From assembly GCA_035291485.1 (NCBI GenBank), contig DATDSA010000028.1:1-32379 (forward strand): a stretch of 32,379 nucleotides of DNA, in the 5' to 3' direction. The position numbers were made by a program, and so were the translations under genes. Shown in pieces: positions 14,569 to 20,537 of this stretch. The stretch comes from 9FT-COMBO-53-11 sp035291485. GTDB lineage: Bacteria; Patescibacteriota; WWE3; 9FT-COMBO-53-11. Numbering within the stretch: position 1 is the first letter of the stretch; each line of letters begins with the position of its first letter. The notes beneath the pieces were generated by a model that did not search any database, was not told the origin of the DNA, and worked only from the letters and a program-made list of their open reading frames with translations.

Positions 14569-15321
14569 ATGCGGCTAAAACATCTTTTCCCCATCCTCGG
14601 CTATTTCCTCCTGTTGGGGGTGGGGGTGGGCAACCGGTTTGCCTCTCCCAAGGAGATAGTTGCTGAAGAATCCTGGGGACTTTTCGCGGCGGTCCCGCCG
14701 GCGGAAGCCACCCAGGGAAGCGTGCTAGGAGCAAGGAACGCCTTCAATCCCAGCGAGATCATCCTCCCGATCGTCGGTGATATGGTTCTGGCCCACGTCA
14801 ACAAGGTCTACGCCTTGCCGGCGAGCTACGTTCCCCCCGGTCTCACCAGGATCACCAGCATTCCCAGCTCGGGGACGGAATACCTGCGCGCCTCTGTTCT
14901 TCTCTATCTCTACCCGCTCTTCATCGCTGCAGAAAACGCTGGGTTCAATCTTTCGGTAGTTTCGGCCTATCGCTCCTACGCCACCCAGGTAGCGACCTTC
15001 AACTATTGGGTCAGCCGGTACGGCTACAGCGCCGCCACGACCGGGTCGGCCCGGCCGGGGCACTCCGAACACCAGCTCGGCACGGTGGTGGACCTTGGCC
15101 TGGTGGGAAATTCGGACTTTGGGAACTTCACCGCCAGCCCCGCCGCCGGTTGGGTCGCCAAGAACGCTTCCAAATTCGGCTTCACGGTTTCCTACCAACC
15201 CGGGAAAGAAAGCATTACCGGTTACATTTGGGAGCCTTGGCATATTCGTTGGGTTGGGGTCAAACTAGCTACCAAACTATACAAAAAAGGGCTAACACTG
15301 GAAGAATATCTTAGGCAATAG
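14569..15321 (+). CDS. VanY-like D-alanyl-D-alanine carboxypeptidase (M15B)
   Basis: This encodes 250 aa. An N-terminal hydrophobic segment (about 6-22) exports or anchors it. The M15B catalytic motifs are present: SARPGHSEHQLGTVVDL with zinc ligands His168 and Asp175, and EPWHIRW with catalytic Glu222 and ligand His225. It should remove the terminal D-Ala from peptidoglycan stem peptides outside the membrane. The open frame extends 38 codons upstream through tRNA-Ser(CGA), but that part (GFEPVRACAQPI...) is tRNA read antisense. I chose ATG 14569, which lies 6 bases after TATAAT, so the mRNA is probably leaderless. Confidence 0.93.
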   Translation: MRLKHLFPILGYFLLLGVGVGNRFASPKEIVAEESWGLFAAVPPAEATQGSVLGARNAFNPSEIILPIVGDMVLAHVNKVYALPASYVPPGLTRITSIPSSGTEYLRASVLLYLYPLFIAAENAGFNLSVVSAYRSYATQVATFNYWVSRYGYSAATTGSARPGHSEHQLGTVVDLGLVGNSDFGNFTASPAAGWVAKNASKFGFTVSYQPGKESITGYIWEPWHIRWVGVKLATKLYKKGLTLEEYLRQ

Positions 15322-15333
15322 GTTTCTGTGAAT

Positions 15334-15362
15334 AAAAAAAGCGGGCGAGGTCATCGCGCCGC
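15334..15362 (-). terminator. Rho-independent terminator of the Mug-family gene
   Basis: On the minus strand GCGG-C-GCGA, a 5-base loop and TCGC-CCGC form an 8-bp stem with one bulged C, followed by seven T (A at 15334-15340). It overlaps the stop codon of the glycosylase gene and also lies just after the convergent VanY-like gene. Confidence 0.8.
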
Positions 15363-15845
15363 TTCGGCATTAAACTCTGCGAGTTTCATCCAATAGCTTT
15401 CGTCCCAAAAACCACGCGCCGCCCCTGAAGTGGAAGGGAGGACGAAAATCAGGGTGTCTCCAACCCCCTCCTCCTGAAGCCCGTATTCAACCGGCCGGCC
15501 GAGAAACACCGCTGCCGCTTTCTTGCCATTAAAGGCGAGGGCTTTCGGAGTAAAACTAACGATCTTTGCCCTGAAGCCGTCAACATCGAAGTTCTCGGTC
15601 CGCAGTTCTGCATCATTGACGGACCGTAACTTAACGAGGTCGGTTAACCCTAAGCCGTGTGTTGACAGTTTACGGAAATCTTCCGGCCGAAAAACCTCAG
15701 GGACAAAGCCGAATTTTTTGAGTGTTGGCCAGAATTGATTTCCCGGCCCGGCGTAATAGCAGCCTCGTTTCGCGGATCGTTCTCCAACGGCGGTTCCACA
15801 AAAGACGATTCTCAACCCGACTTCTAATACATCCGGTAGAATCAC
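15351..15845 (-). CDS. Mug-family mismatch/uracil DNA glycosylase
   Basis: This encodes 164 aa from a GTG start with GGGAGG eight bases upstream. It matches the uracil-DNA glycosylase superfamily of the Mug/TDG type (COG3663): RIVFCGTAVGERSAKRG (12-28), YYAGPGNQFWPTL, GLTDLVK, and the C-terminal VLPSTSGAARGFW, which corresponds to the Mug NPSGLN-like loop that wedges the DNA. Such enzymes remove uracil, hypoxanthine or related bases. In E. coli Mug the first motif is GINPG with a catalytic Asn; here it is GTAVG, so that Asn is absent. This variant is known in a sub-branch of the family as I recall. The substrate therefore remains open. Confidence 0.85.
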   Translation of the reverse strand: MILPDVLEVGLRIVFCGTAVGERSAKRGCYYAGPGNQFWPTLKKFGFVPEVFRPEDFRKLSTHGLGLTDLVKLRSVNDAELRTENFDVDGFRAKIVSFTPKALAFNGKKAAAVFLGRPVEYGLQEEGVGDTLIFVLPSTSGAARGFWDESYWMKLAEFNAEAAR

Positions 15846-15918
15846 GTCTCGCGCCTCCCTTACTATTGGAGTGTCACCTTCAGGATAATGGATAAAAAAT
15901 AAAGGTCAAGGTTTGGAA

Positions 15919-15995
15919 TGGTGCGCCCGAGAGGATTCGAACCTCTGACCTCTGCCTTCGGAGGGCAGCACTCTATCCAACTGAGCTACGGGCGC
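15919..15995 (-). tRNA. tRNA-Arg (CCG)
   Basis: Acceptor GCGCCCG/CGGGCGC, D-stem GCTC/GAGT, anticodon arm CTGCC-CTCCGAA-GGCAG (CCG), T-arm AGAGG-TTCGAAT-CCTCT, discriminator A and encoded CCA are all visible. The gene is 77 nt and reads CGG. It is the last gene of the tRNA cluster in the direction of transcription. Confidence 0.95.
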
Positions 15996-16003
15996 CTGGT
16001 ACA

Positions 16004-16091
16004 TGGCGGAGGGGGCGGGATTTGAACCCGCGAACCCTTGCGGGTAACGCGCTTTCCAAGCGCGCGCACTAGGCCACTATGCGACCCCTCC
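16004..16091 (-). tRNA. tRNA-Ser (GGA)
   Basis: Acceptor GGAGGGG/CCCCTCC, anticodon loop TTGGAAA (GGA) on a CGCGC/GCGCG stem, variable arm ACCC-GCAA-GGGT, T-arm GCGGG-TTCAAAT-CCCGC, discriminator G and encoded CCA are visible. The gene is 88 nt and reads UCC/UCU. Eight bases separate it from tRNA-Arg(CCG). Confidence 0.94.
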
Positions 16092-16098
16092 TAAAATC

Positions 16099-16162
16099 TG
16101 GCGGTGGGAGGAGGATTCGATTAGTGCTAAGCACTATTCCTTAGGAATTCTCCGGTCCCACA
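16099..16162 (-). pseudogene. 64-nt tRNA-like sequence with acceptor stem and CCA
   Basis: It fills the space between tRNA-Ser(TGA) and tRNA-Ser(GGA), its first base touching the CCA of the former. TGTGGGA (5') pairs with TCCCACC except at the last pair, followed by discriminator G and CCA. TCGAATCCTCC resembles the 3' half of a T-arm. The interior is not a tRNA: GGAG pairs with CTCC around two perfect triloop hairpins, ATTCC-TAA-GGAAT and AGTGC-TTA-GCACT. No D-arm or 7-base anticodon loop is present. It is a decayed or palindrome-invaded tRNA, or an unusual mini tRNA-like RNA. Confidence 0.5.
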
Positions 16163-16253
16163 TGGCGGAAGGGGTGGGATTCGAACCCACGAGAGAGACA
16201 AGCTCTCTATCGGTTCTCAAGACCGACGCTTTCGTCCGCTCAGCCACCCTTCC
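16163..16253 (-). tRNA. tRNA-Ser (TGA)
   Basis: Acceptor GGAAGGG/CCCTTCC, anticodon arm TCGGT-CTTGAGA-ACCGA (TGA), long variable arm (AGAGAG-CTTG-TCTCTCT), T-arm GTGGG-TTCGAAT-CCCAC, discriminator G and encoded CCA are visible. It reads UCA and, by wobble, other UCN codons. It directly abuts tRNA-Arg(GCG) upstream and the tRNA-like sequence downstream with no spacer on either side. Confidence 0.95.
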
Positions 16254-16330
16254 TGGTGAGGACGGTGGGAGTTGAACCCACAACCTTCAGCTCCGCAAGC
16301 TGACGCTCTGTCCAGTTGAGCTACGTCCCC
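16254..16330 (-). tRNA. tRNA-Arg (GCG)
   Basis: Acceptor GGGGACG/CGTCCTC (one G-T pair), D-stem GCTC/GAGC, anticodon arm TCAGC-TTGCGGA-GCTGA with anticodon GCG, T-arm GTGGG-TTCAACT-CCCAC, discriminator A and encoded CCA are visible. The gene is 77 nt. GCG in place of the usual bacterial ACG (inosine) anticodon for CGC/CGU is unusual. Its CCA ends exactly where tRNA-Ser(TGA) begins. Confidence 0.93.
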
Positions 16331-16351
16331 AATGATTAAAGAATCGTTCTA

Positions 16352-16357
16352 ATTATA
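16352..16357 (-). promoter_or_regulatory. -10 box of the tRNA cluster
   Basis: TATAAT lies on the minus strand, 21 bases before the first tRNA (Arg GCG). No good -35 is seen. It lies in the 49-base gap after the PH-like membrane gene and probably starts the four-tRNA transcript. Confidence 0.5.
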
Positions 16358-16379
16358 ACCGAAGGGTGAGAAAAACGGG

Positions 16380-16880
16380 CTACTCCAAGGGAAACCGGCG
16401 GGAGACTTCGACCGAAATCTTCTCCATCAGGTCTTCCTTGGCCTGCTGCTGGTGGGGAAGATGGTTGCGCAAGACGTCCGTGATGTCTTCCTTACTCACT
16501 CTTCCGAGGAGCAGGTAAAGGCGGCCCGGAAAGGCCGCTTTGGTGTCGACGTGCAGAACGGTCTGGCCGGCGTGCTCCGCAAACCAGAACTCCTTCAAGT
16601 GCTCCCACTCGTAATCGTGGCCGTGCATCCGGATTCCCCGATTGGTAATGAGATATTTGGTGATTTTGGGGGTACTCGAATTCAGAGTCCACTGCAGAAA
16701 TCCAAAGGACGCCAACACCCCGGCTAGAAGGAACTCCTTAAAGAAAATCGCCACGGCGGCGAGAACGCCGAGAAGGGTAAAAAGGTTTTTGAAATAGGTT
16801 TTTCCCCTCTTAACGTAGAGGCGTTCCGGCGCCTCCCACTCCAAGAGGGTTCTCTCCTCGAGATCCTGCTTGTCCGGCAT
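16380..16880 (-). CDS. PH-like membrane protein, conserved in related genomes
   Basis: This encodes 166 aa. An N-terminal cytoplasmic segment with LLEWEAPERLYVKR is followed by two membrane helices (about 33-48 and 50-66) and a C-terminal domain: ITKYLITNRGIRMHGHDYEWEHLKEFWF, then FPGRLYLLLGRVSKEDITDVLRNHLP. The alternation of strands and the final helix suggest a PH-like (bacterial PH) fold. I recall this arrangement as a recurrent unnamed family in Patescibacteria. The function is unknown. TGC-TATTCT (16896-16888) lies 7 bases before the ATG with no SD site, a model case of the leaderless arrangement. Confidence 0.7.
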   Translation of the reverse strand: MPDKQDLEERTLLEWEAPERLYVKRGKTYFKNLFTLLGVLAAVAIFFKEFLLAGVLASFGFLQWTLNSSTPKITKYLITNRGIRMHGHDYEWEHLKEFWFAEHAGQTVLHVDTKAAFPGRLYLLLGRVSKEDITDVLRNHLPHQQQAKEDLMEKISVEVSRRFPLE

Positions 16881-16899
16881 TAATCCAAGAATAGCAAAA

Positions 16900-17556
16900 T
16901 CAATAGCACATGTTCCAAGCCGGATGGTCTTTGTGGATCAGGCGCAGAACGGAAGCCTTGGCCTCTTTCGTAAAATACGGCTCGGGACAAGAACGCTCCC
17001 GGCCGGGCGGAATAACCCCGAAATCGACGTGCGCTCCGCTCCCCCCGTGAACCAGATTACCGACGATATCCCCCTGTTTTACCTCGTCGCCGTCCTTCAC
17101 GAAAATGTTGGCCGCCTGCCGGGGGCCGACCGCATCGGCGCCCGAGAAAGTCTCAAAGTTATAGCAAACCAAATAATCGTTGTGGCCGATGCAGAAACCG
17201 TAATGCCAACCCTGCTGGTTGTTTTCTTGCTTGTAGTTCGAGTTAGTGATCTTGCCATCGGCAACGGCCTGAAACGGCACCAAATCTTTTTTGGTCATGA
17301 AATCGATGCCGGCGTGCACGAACCCCCAAGGAGCCCCGGCCGAGTTGCTGAAGGCCTCGTTGATGGAACTTATCTCGCTCTTATTCACGTAGGGTGTAAT
17401 TATCGTCAGGCCGGTTTCGGGATTGTCCTCGGATTGATCCTGTTTAGGGCTGGAAATCTTTTGATAGTACCAAACGCCGACACCGGCGATTACCACCGAT
17501 CCCACCACGATCGCCAGTATTAATATTTTGGAAAATCCTCTTTTCTTATCCTTCAA
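16900..17556 (-). CDS. LytM/M23-like membrane-anchored protein, probably inactive
   Basis: This encodes 218 aa. A lysine-rich N-terminus and one membrane helix (about 10-30) are followed by an M23-type beta-sheet domain. The first zinc motif is intact (HAGIDF, His81 and Asp85), and VKDGDEVKQGDIVGNLVHGGSGAHVDFG fits the second half (shown only to locate VKQGDIVG and GAHVDFG). In the second motif, however, active enzymes have H-x-H, and here it is His176-Val-Asp178, so the last zinc ligand is changed. It may bind rather than cut peptidoglycan. The start is TTG, the base right after the CCA of tRNA-Ser(GCT), with no SD; no ATG or GTG is available before the membrane helix. Confidence 0.72.
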   Translation of the reverse strand: MKDKKRGFSKILILAIVVGSVVIAGVGVWYYQKISSPKQDQSEDNPETGLTIITPYVNKSEISSINEAFSNSAGAPWGFVHAGIDFMTKKDLVPFQAVADGKITNSNYKQENNQQGWHYGFCIGHNDYLVCYNFETFSGADAVGPRQAANIFVKDGDEVKQGDIVGNLVHGGSGAHVDFGVIPPGRERSCPEPYFTKEAKASVLRLIHKDHPAWNMCY

Positions 17557-17645
17557 TGGCGGAGGGGGTGGGATTCGAACCCACGTGAGCCTTTCGGCTC
17601 AAGGGTTTAGCAAACCCTCCCGATGGACCACTCCGGCACCCCTCC
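17557..17645 (-). tRNA. tRNA-Ser (GCT)
   Basis: Acceptor GGAGGGG/CCCCTCC, anticodon arm AGGGT-TTGCTAA-ACCCT (GCT), variable arm TGAGCC-GAAA-GGCTCA, T-arm GTGGG-TTCGAAT-CCCAC, discriminator G and encoded CCA (17559-17557) are visible. It reads AGC/AGU. A TAGAAT on the minus strand lies about 9 bases upstream. The M23-like gene starts at the base after its CCA. Confidence 0.95.
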
Positions 17646-17668
17646 GTAACTATTATTCTAACCTACCC

Positions 17669-18376
17669 TCAATCTTGGGCGAAAGCTAAAACCCAGACCT
17701 GCCCGGCGCCGGCTTTTTTGAGCGTCCGCGTCGCTTCCCGCGCCGTCGCGCCGGTGGTGACAACATCATCCACCAAGAGAATATCCCTGCCTGCGCAGGC
17801 AGGCTCGCCGTGGAGTTCGGCCGAAATGGCAAAAACTCCGCGGACATTCGCTTGCCTCTCCGATCGAGTAAGAGAAACCTGCGAGGAAGTATCCCGGACC
17901 CGGCGCAGAAGATCAGGCCGAAACTCCAGCCGCAGATCCTCTCCGAGAGCGCGAGCGAGAAGCTCGGCTTGGTTGAATCCCCGCGAACTCTTGCGCCAGA
18001 AGGAAAGGGGAATCGGCACCACCTGGGCCTGCGGCCCGAATTCAATTCCCATCTCATGGAGCTCACCAATCAGAAGTCCCGCCATGATCCTAGCCACCGC
18101 CCGCAGGCGCTTGTACTTCAGTGCCTGCACCAGGCAGCGGGCCGGTCCCCGATAAGGAAAGGCGGCCAGAAATCGCTCCGGCGACCACCGGCTCCGGCAG
18201 ATCGGATGAGTCGTCCCGCCAACGGCGGGGCGATCACAGACGATGCAGTTCAGGCGCTCCAACGGCGCCATCTCCGCCGCACAGTTGTTGCAGAGAAGTT
18301 TGCCCCCGGCCCCGCAGGAAACGCAGCGGGTAGGGAAGATAAATTCCAACAATCTCGGCAGAAGGTGAACAGGCAT
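17669..18376 (-). CDS. comF: ComF family phosphoribosyltransferase-like protein
   Basis: This encodes 235 aa. An N-terminal double zinc knuckle (Cys18, Cys21, Cys29, Cys32, Cys44, Cys47) is followed by a phosphoribosyltransferase fold: ALKYKR, VPIPLSFWRKSSRGFNQAELLA, then the PRPP-binding DILLVDDVVTTGATARE (about 198-214). ComF proteins serve natural DNA uptake; the exact reaction is not settled. An 18-bp perfect palindrome (17786-17803) lies in frame just before the PRPP loop and encodes EPACAG, an insertion relative to the usual V-x-G-K/R-x-(V/I)-LLVDD. TACTAT lies 7 bases before the ATG and no SD site is present. Competence would suit a lineage that depends on salvage. Confidence 0.9.
   Translation of the reverse strand: MPVHLLPRLLEFIFPTRCVSCGAGGKLLCNNCAAEMAPLERLNCIVCDRPAVGGTTHPICRSRWSPERFLAAFPYRGPARCLVQALKYKRLRAVARIMAGLLIGELHEMGIEFGPQAQVVPIPLSFWRKSSRGFNQAELLARALGEDLRLEFRPDLLRRVRDTSSQVSLTRSERQANVRGVFAISAELHGEPACAGRDILLVDDVVTTGATAREATRTLKKAGAGQVWVLAFAQD
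17786..17803. repeat. 18-bp perfect palindrome within comF
   Basis: CCTGCCTGCGCAGGCAGG is its own reverse complement. It lies in frame in comF and adds residues without breaking the gene. Palindromes of this composition recur in genomes of this group as short mobile or REP-like inserts; that is general recall. Confidence 0.65.
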
Positions 18377-18500
18377 TAGGCGAATAGTAATATGAGCAAA
18401 TCAAAAAGTAAAATCGGTCTCGACCGTTATAGTATATGGTTTAAAGATATATACTATAACGAACCTAATCTATGTTAACTCCCAAACAGTTAAATGTTGG
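18377..18500. repeat. Intergenic 13-bp perfect inverted repeat
   Basis: CGTTATAGTATAT (18425-18437) and ATATACTATAACG (18449-18461) form a perfect stem with an 11-base loop. It lies between the stop of the PP2C-like gene and the start of comF, both on the minus strand. No T run follows on that strand, and the stem is AT-rich, so it is more likely an operator or inserted palindrome than a terminator. Nothing else is seen in this gap. Confidence 0.6.
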
Positions 18501-20513
18501 CTATAAACCTATCTGATAAATTTTGGTGCCGACGAGGATGTAGAGGAGCTTCTCGTTGCTGGAGACCCAGAGATCGGTGGCGCCGGCGAGGACGTCTCCC
18601 TTGAACTGGCGGAGGAAGCTGCCGCTCTTTTCCAGGACCACGACTCGATTCTCTCCCCGGTCTAGAACGTAGAGGTTCTTTAGCTGTGGTTGAGTAAATA
18701 TCTTAATCGGTTCTTTGAAAGGGGTCGAGAGGTTAGAAACCGCGAACGGAACCTGCTTACCACCCGCCAGCCGGGTGACCAGGCCATCGGAGCCCAGCAG
18801 CCAGATCTCGCCATCGATCGCCATGTCCACCACTCCCGTCATCGGCACGGCCTCCTTCATCCAGTTCTGGGCGCGGGCGTAACCTCCCGGGAGGTTCCAG
18901 AACTTGTAGATCTGTTCCTCGTCGGGAACAAGCAGATAGATGTTGCCGAGGTAAGTGTCGATCGCGATCGCCTTGTTCATCCGATCGAAACTGATGGGCT
19001 CGTCCACGGCCCCACCCTTTATTTTTATCCGGTAGACCTGGTCCGCCCCCCGCAGGAATAGGTACTCTCCTTCCGCCACAAAATCCTGCGCACCCGCAAT
19101 TTTTCCCTCTCCCAAGGCGGTGGCCGAAGGAAGGGCGCTGGAGAATTTAATCGAAAAGACCGCCCCCCGCGTGCTTTCCAGAGCGAAAACCGTCGTCGAA
19201 CCCGAACCGGCCAGCGCCAATCCCTGCGCCCCCTCCGCCTGCAGGTTGAGGTCGTACTTCAGGTTTTCCTCTCCCACCGGAGTGATCTTTTCAATCGAAT
19301 TGACCAGGTCGGCGGACCTCTTCAACAGTGCGTCCACCTTGGTGGTATCAGGAGAGAGCTCCCGCGCCTGTTCCAGGTCAGCGGTGGCGGCATCCACCAG
19401 CTCCCGCGCCCGCTCGTTGGAGAGTCCGACCAGCCCGTCGGCCTCGTCCAAGCTCTGGGTCGCCTCCGCCAGCAGCCGGTCGAACTCGGCCGCGCGGGTC
19501 TTTTTGGCCTGCTGCCAGGTGGTGAAAAGAACCGAAACTACGAGAATGAGGACCAGAGCAGCAATCACCTTTGGCAGAGAGAAGCCCTTGATCTTTGGCA
19601 GGTGGAACCCGCCGCGGGCGGGCTTCTTCTCCAGCTCCTGTTCAACGGTCACCAACTCTTTGCCGATGGTTTTGATCTCCTCCTGCCGCTCCTCGGCCAA
19701 CTCCTCTCCGTGGGAAATCCGTTTCTTCCAAGTGGCGGTAATTTTTTCTTTGAGCTGCTTCGGAGTGCGCACCGCCTGCGCCAGCTGCTTGGCTTGGCGG
19801 CTGATCCAGGCCCCCGCTCCGGAGATCTTCCCCCAGAACTGGCGGGCGGAGCGGGAACGAGCGGCCGCCACTTCGCGAGCCTCACGAGAACTAGCCAGGG
19901 TCAGCAGGAGAGCGGCGAAACCAGGGATTTTTTCTCCGGAAGAAAACTGCTTCTCCAGGAATTCTGTCCGAGGGAGATCAGCCGGGGGAAAGTTTCGGGC
20001 AAAGACCGGAGAACCCAGAACAACGGTGTCCCCCTCCTCCATGATCTGGGAGGCGACCGTTACGCCTTCTTCTCCAGCCAGCAATTCTTGGGTTTCGGTG
20101 CCGCGGCGGAGATAGAGAGCCGGCTTGCCCATCCGCGCCAGATAGGCAACCTCGCCGCGGAACGCCACCGCCCCCAGCTCAAGGGTCGCGGCGGGGGAAA
20201 GGTGTTGGAGTTTGTCGCGGACGGCGTAGACTGCACGTTCCAGGGCCGAAACCGGAGTCTCATCCTCGGGGGCGTAGTACTCTTCGGAAAGAGTGTCCCA
20301 GATCAGCTGGCCGGCGATGGCGGCGTCCTCACCGGGGTCGATCTTCAGGTCCACAACCGCAAAAATACGCCCCCTCTCGGGGGGATAGTCTTCGTGGGGG
20401 GTAGCGCCGAAAACGGCCACAAATTTCCCGCGCTCGGCGGTGGGGGAGCTTTCCAGCTTGGAAACCTTGACCTCCAAACCGGTTTTTTCCTGTTCGGGCA
20501 CTCCCTGAGGCAT
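18501..20513 (-). CDS. PP2C-like domain / transmembrane / beta-propeller-like protein
   Basis: This encodes 670 aa in three parts. Residues about 25-220 resemble a degenerate PP2C-type phosphatase fold (FAVVDLKIDP, LELGAVAFRGEVAYLARMGKPALYLRR, MEEGDTVVLGSPVFA) but lack the usual metal-binding DGxG motif. A charged linker and one membrane helix follow (about 312-330), then a coiled coil (EAEL-rich, about 335-405) and an outer domain with repeated strands of propeller type (SGSTTVFALES, DTYLGNIYLLVPD, IDGEIWLLGSD, PQLKNLYVLDRGENRVVVLE, NEKLLYILVG). It may be a sensor linking an outer ligand to an inner pseudo-phosphatase. TGC-TATCAT lies 7 bases before the ATG, with no SD site. Confidence 0.7.
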   Translation of the reverse strand: MPQGVPEQEKTGLEVKVSKLESSPTAERGKFVAVFGATPHEDYPPERGRIFAVVDLKIDPGEDAAIAGQLIWDTLSEEYYAPEDETPVSALERAVYAVRDKLQHLSPAATLELGAVAFRGEVAYLARMGKPALYLRRGTETQELLAGEEGVTVASQIMEEGDTVVLGSPVFARNFPPADLPRTEFLEKQFSSGEKIPGFAALLLTLASSREAREVAAARSRSARQFWGKISGAGAWISRQAKQLAQAVRTPKQLKEKITATWKKRISHGEELAEERQEEIKTIGKELVTVEQELEKKPARGGFHLPKIKGFSLPKVIAALVLILVVSVLFTTWQQAKKTRAAEFDRLLAEATQSLDEADGLVGLSNERARELVDAATADLEQARELSPDTTKVDALLKRSADLVNSIEKITPVGEENLKYDLNLQAEGAQGLALAGSGSTTVFALESTRGAVFSIKFSSALPSATALGEGKIAGAQDFVAEGEYLFLRGADQVYRIKIKGGAVDEPISFDRMNKAIAIDTYLGNIYLLVPDEEQIYKFWNLPGGYARAQNWMKEAVPMTGVVDMAIDGEIWLLGSDGLVTRLAGGKQVPFAVSNLSTPFKEPIKIFTQPQLKNLYVLDRGENRVVVLEKSGSFLRQFKGDVLAGATDLWVSSNEKLLYILVGTKIYQIGL

Positions 20514-20537
20514 CAGAATTATGATAGCAGAACAGGA

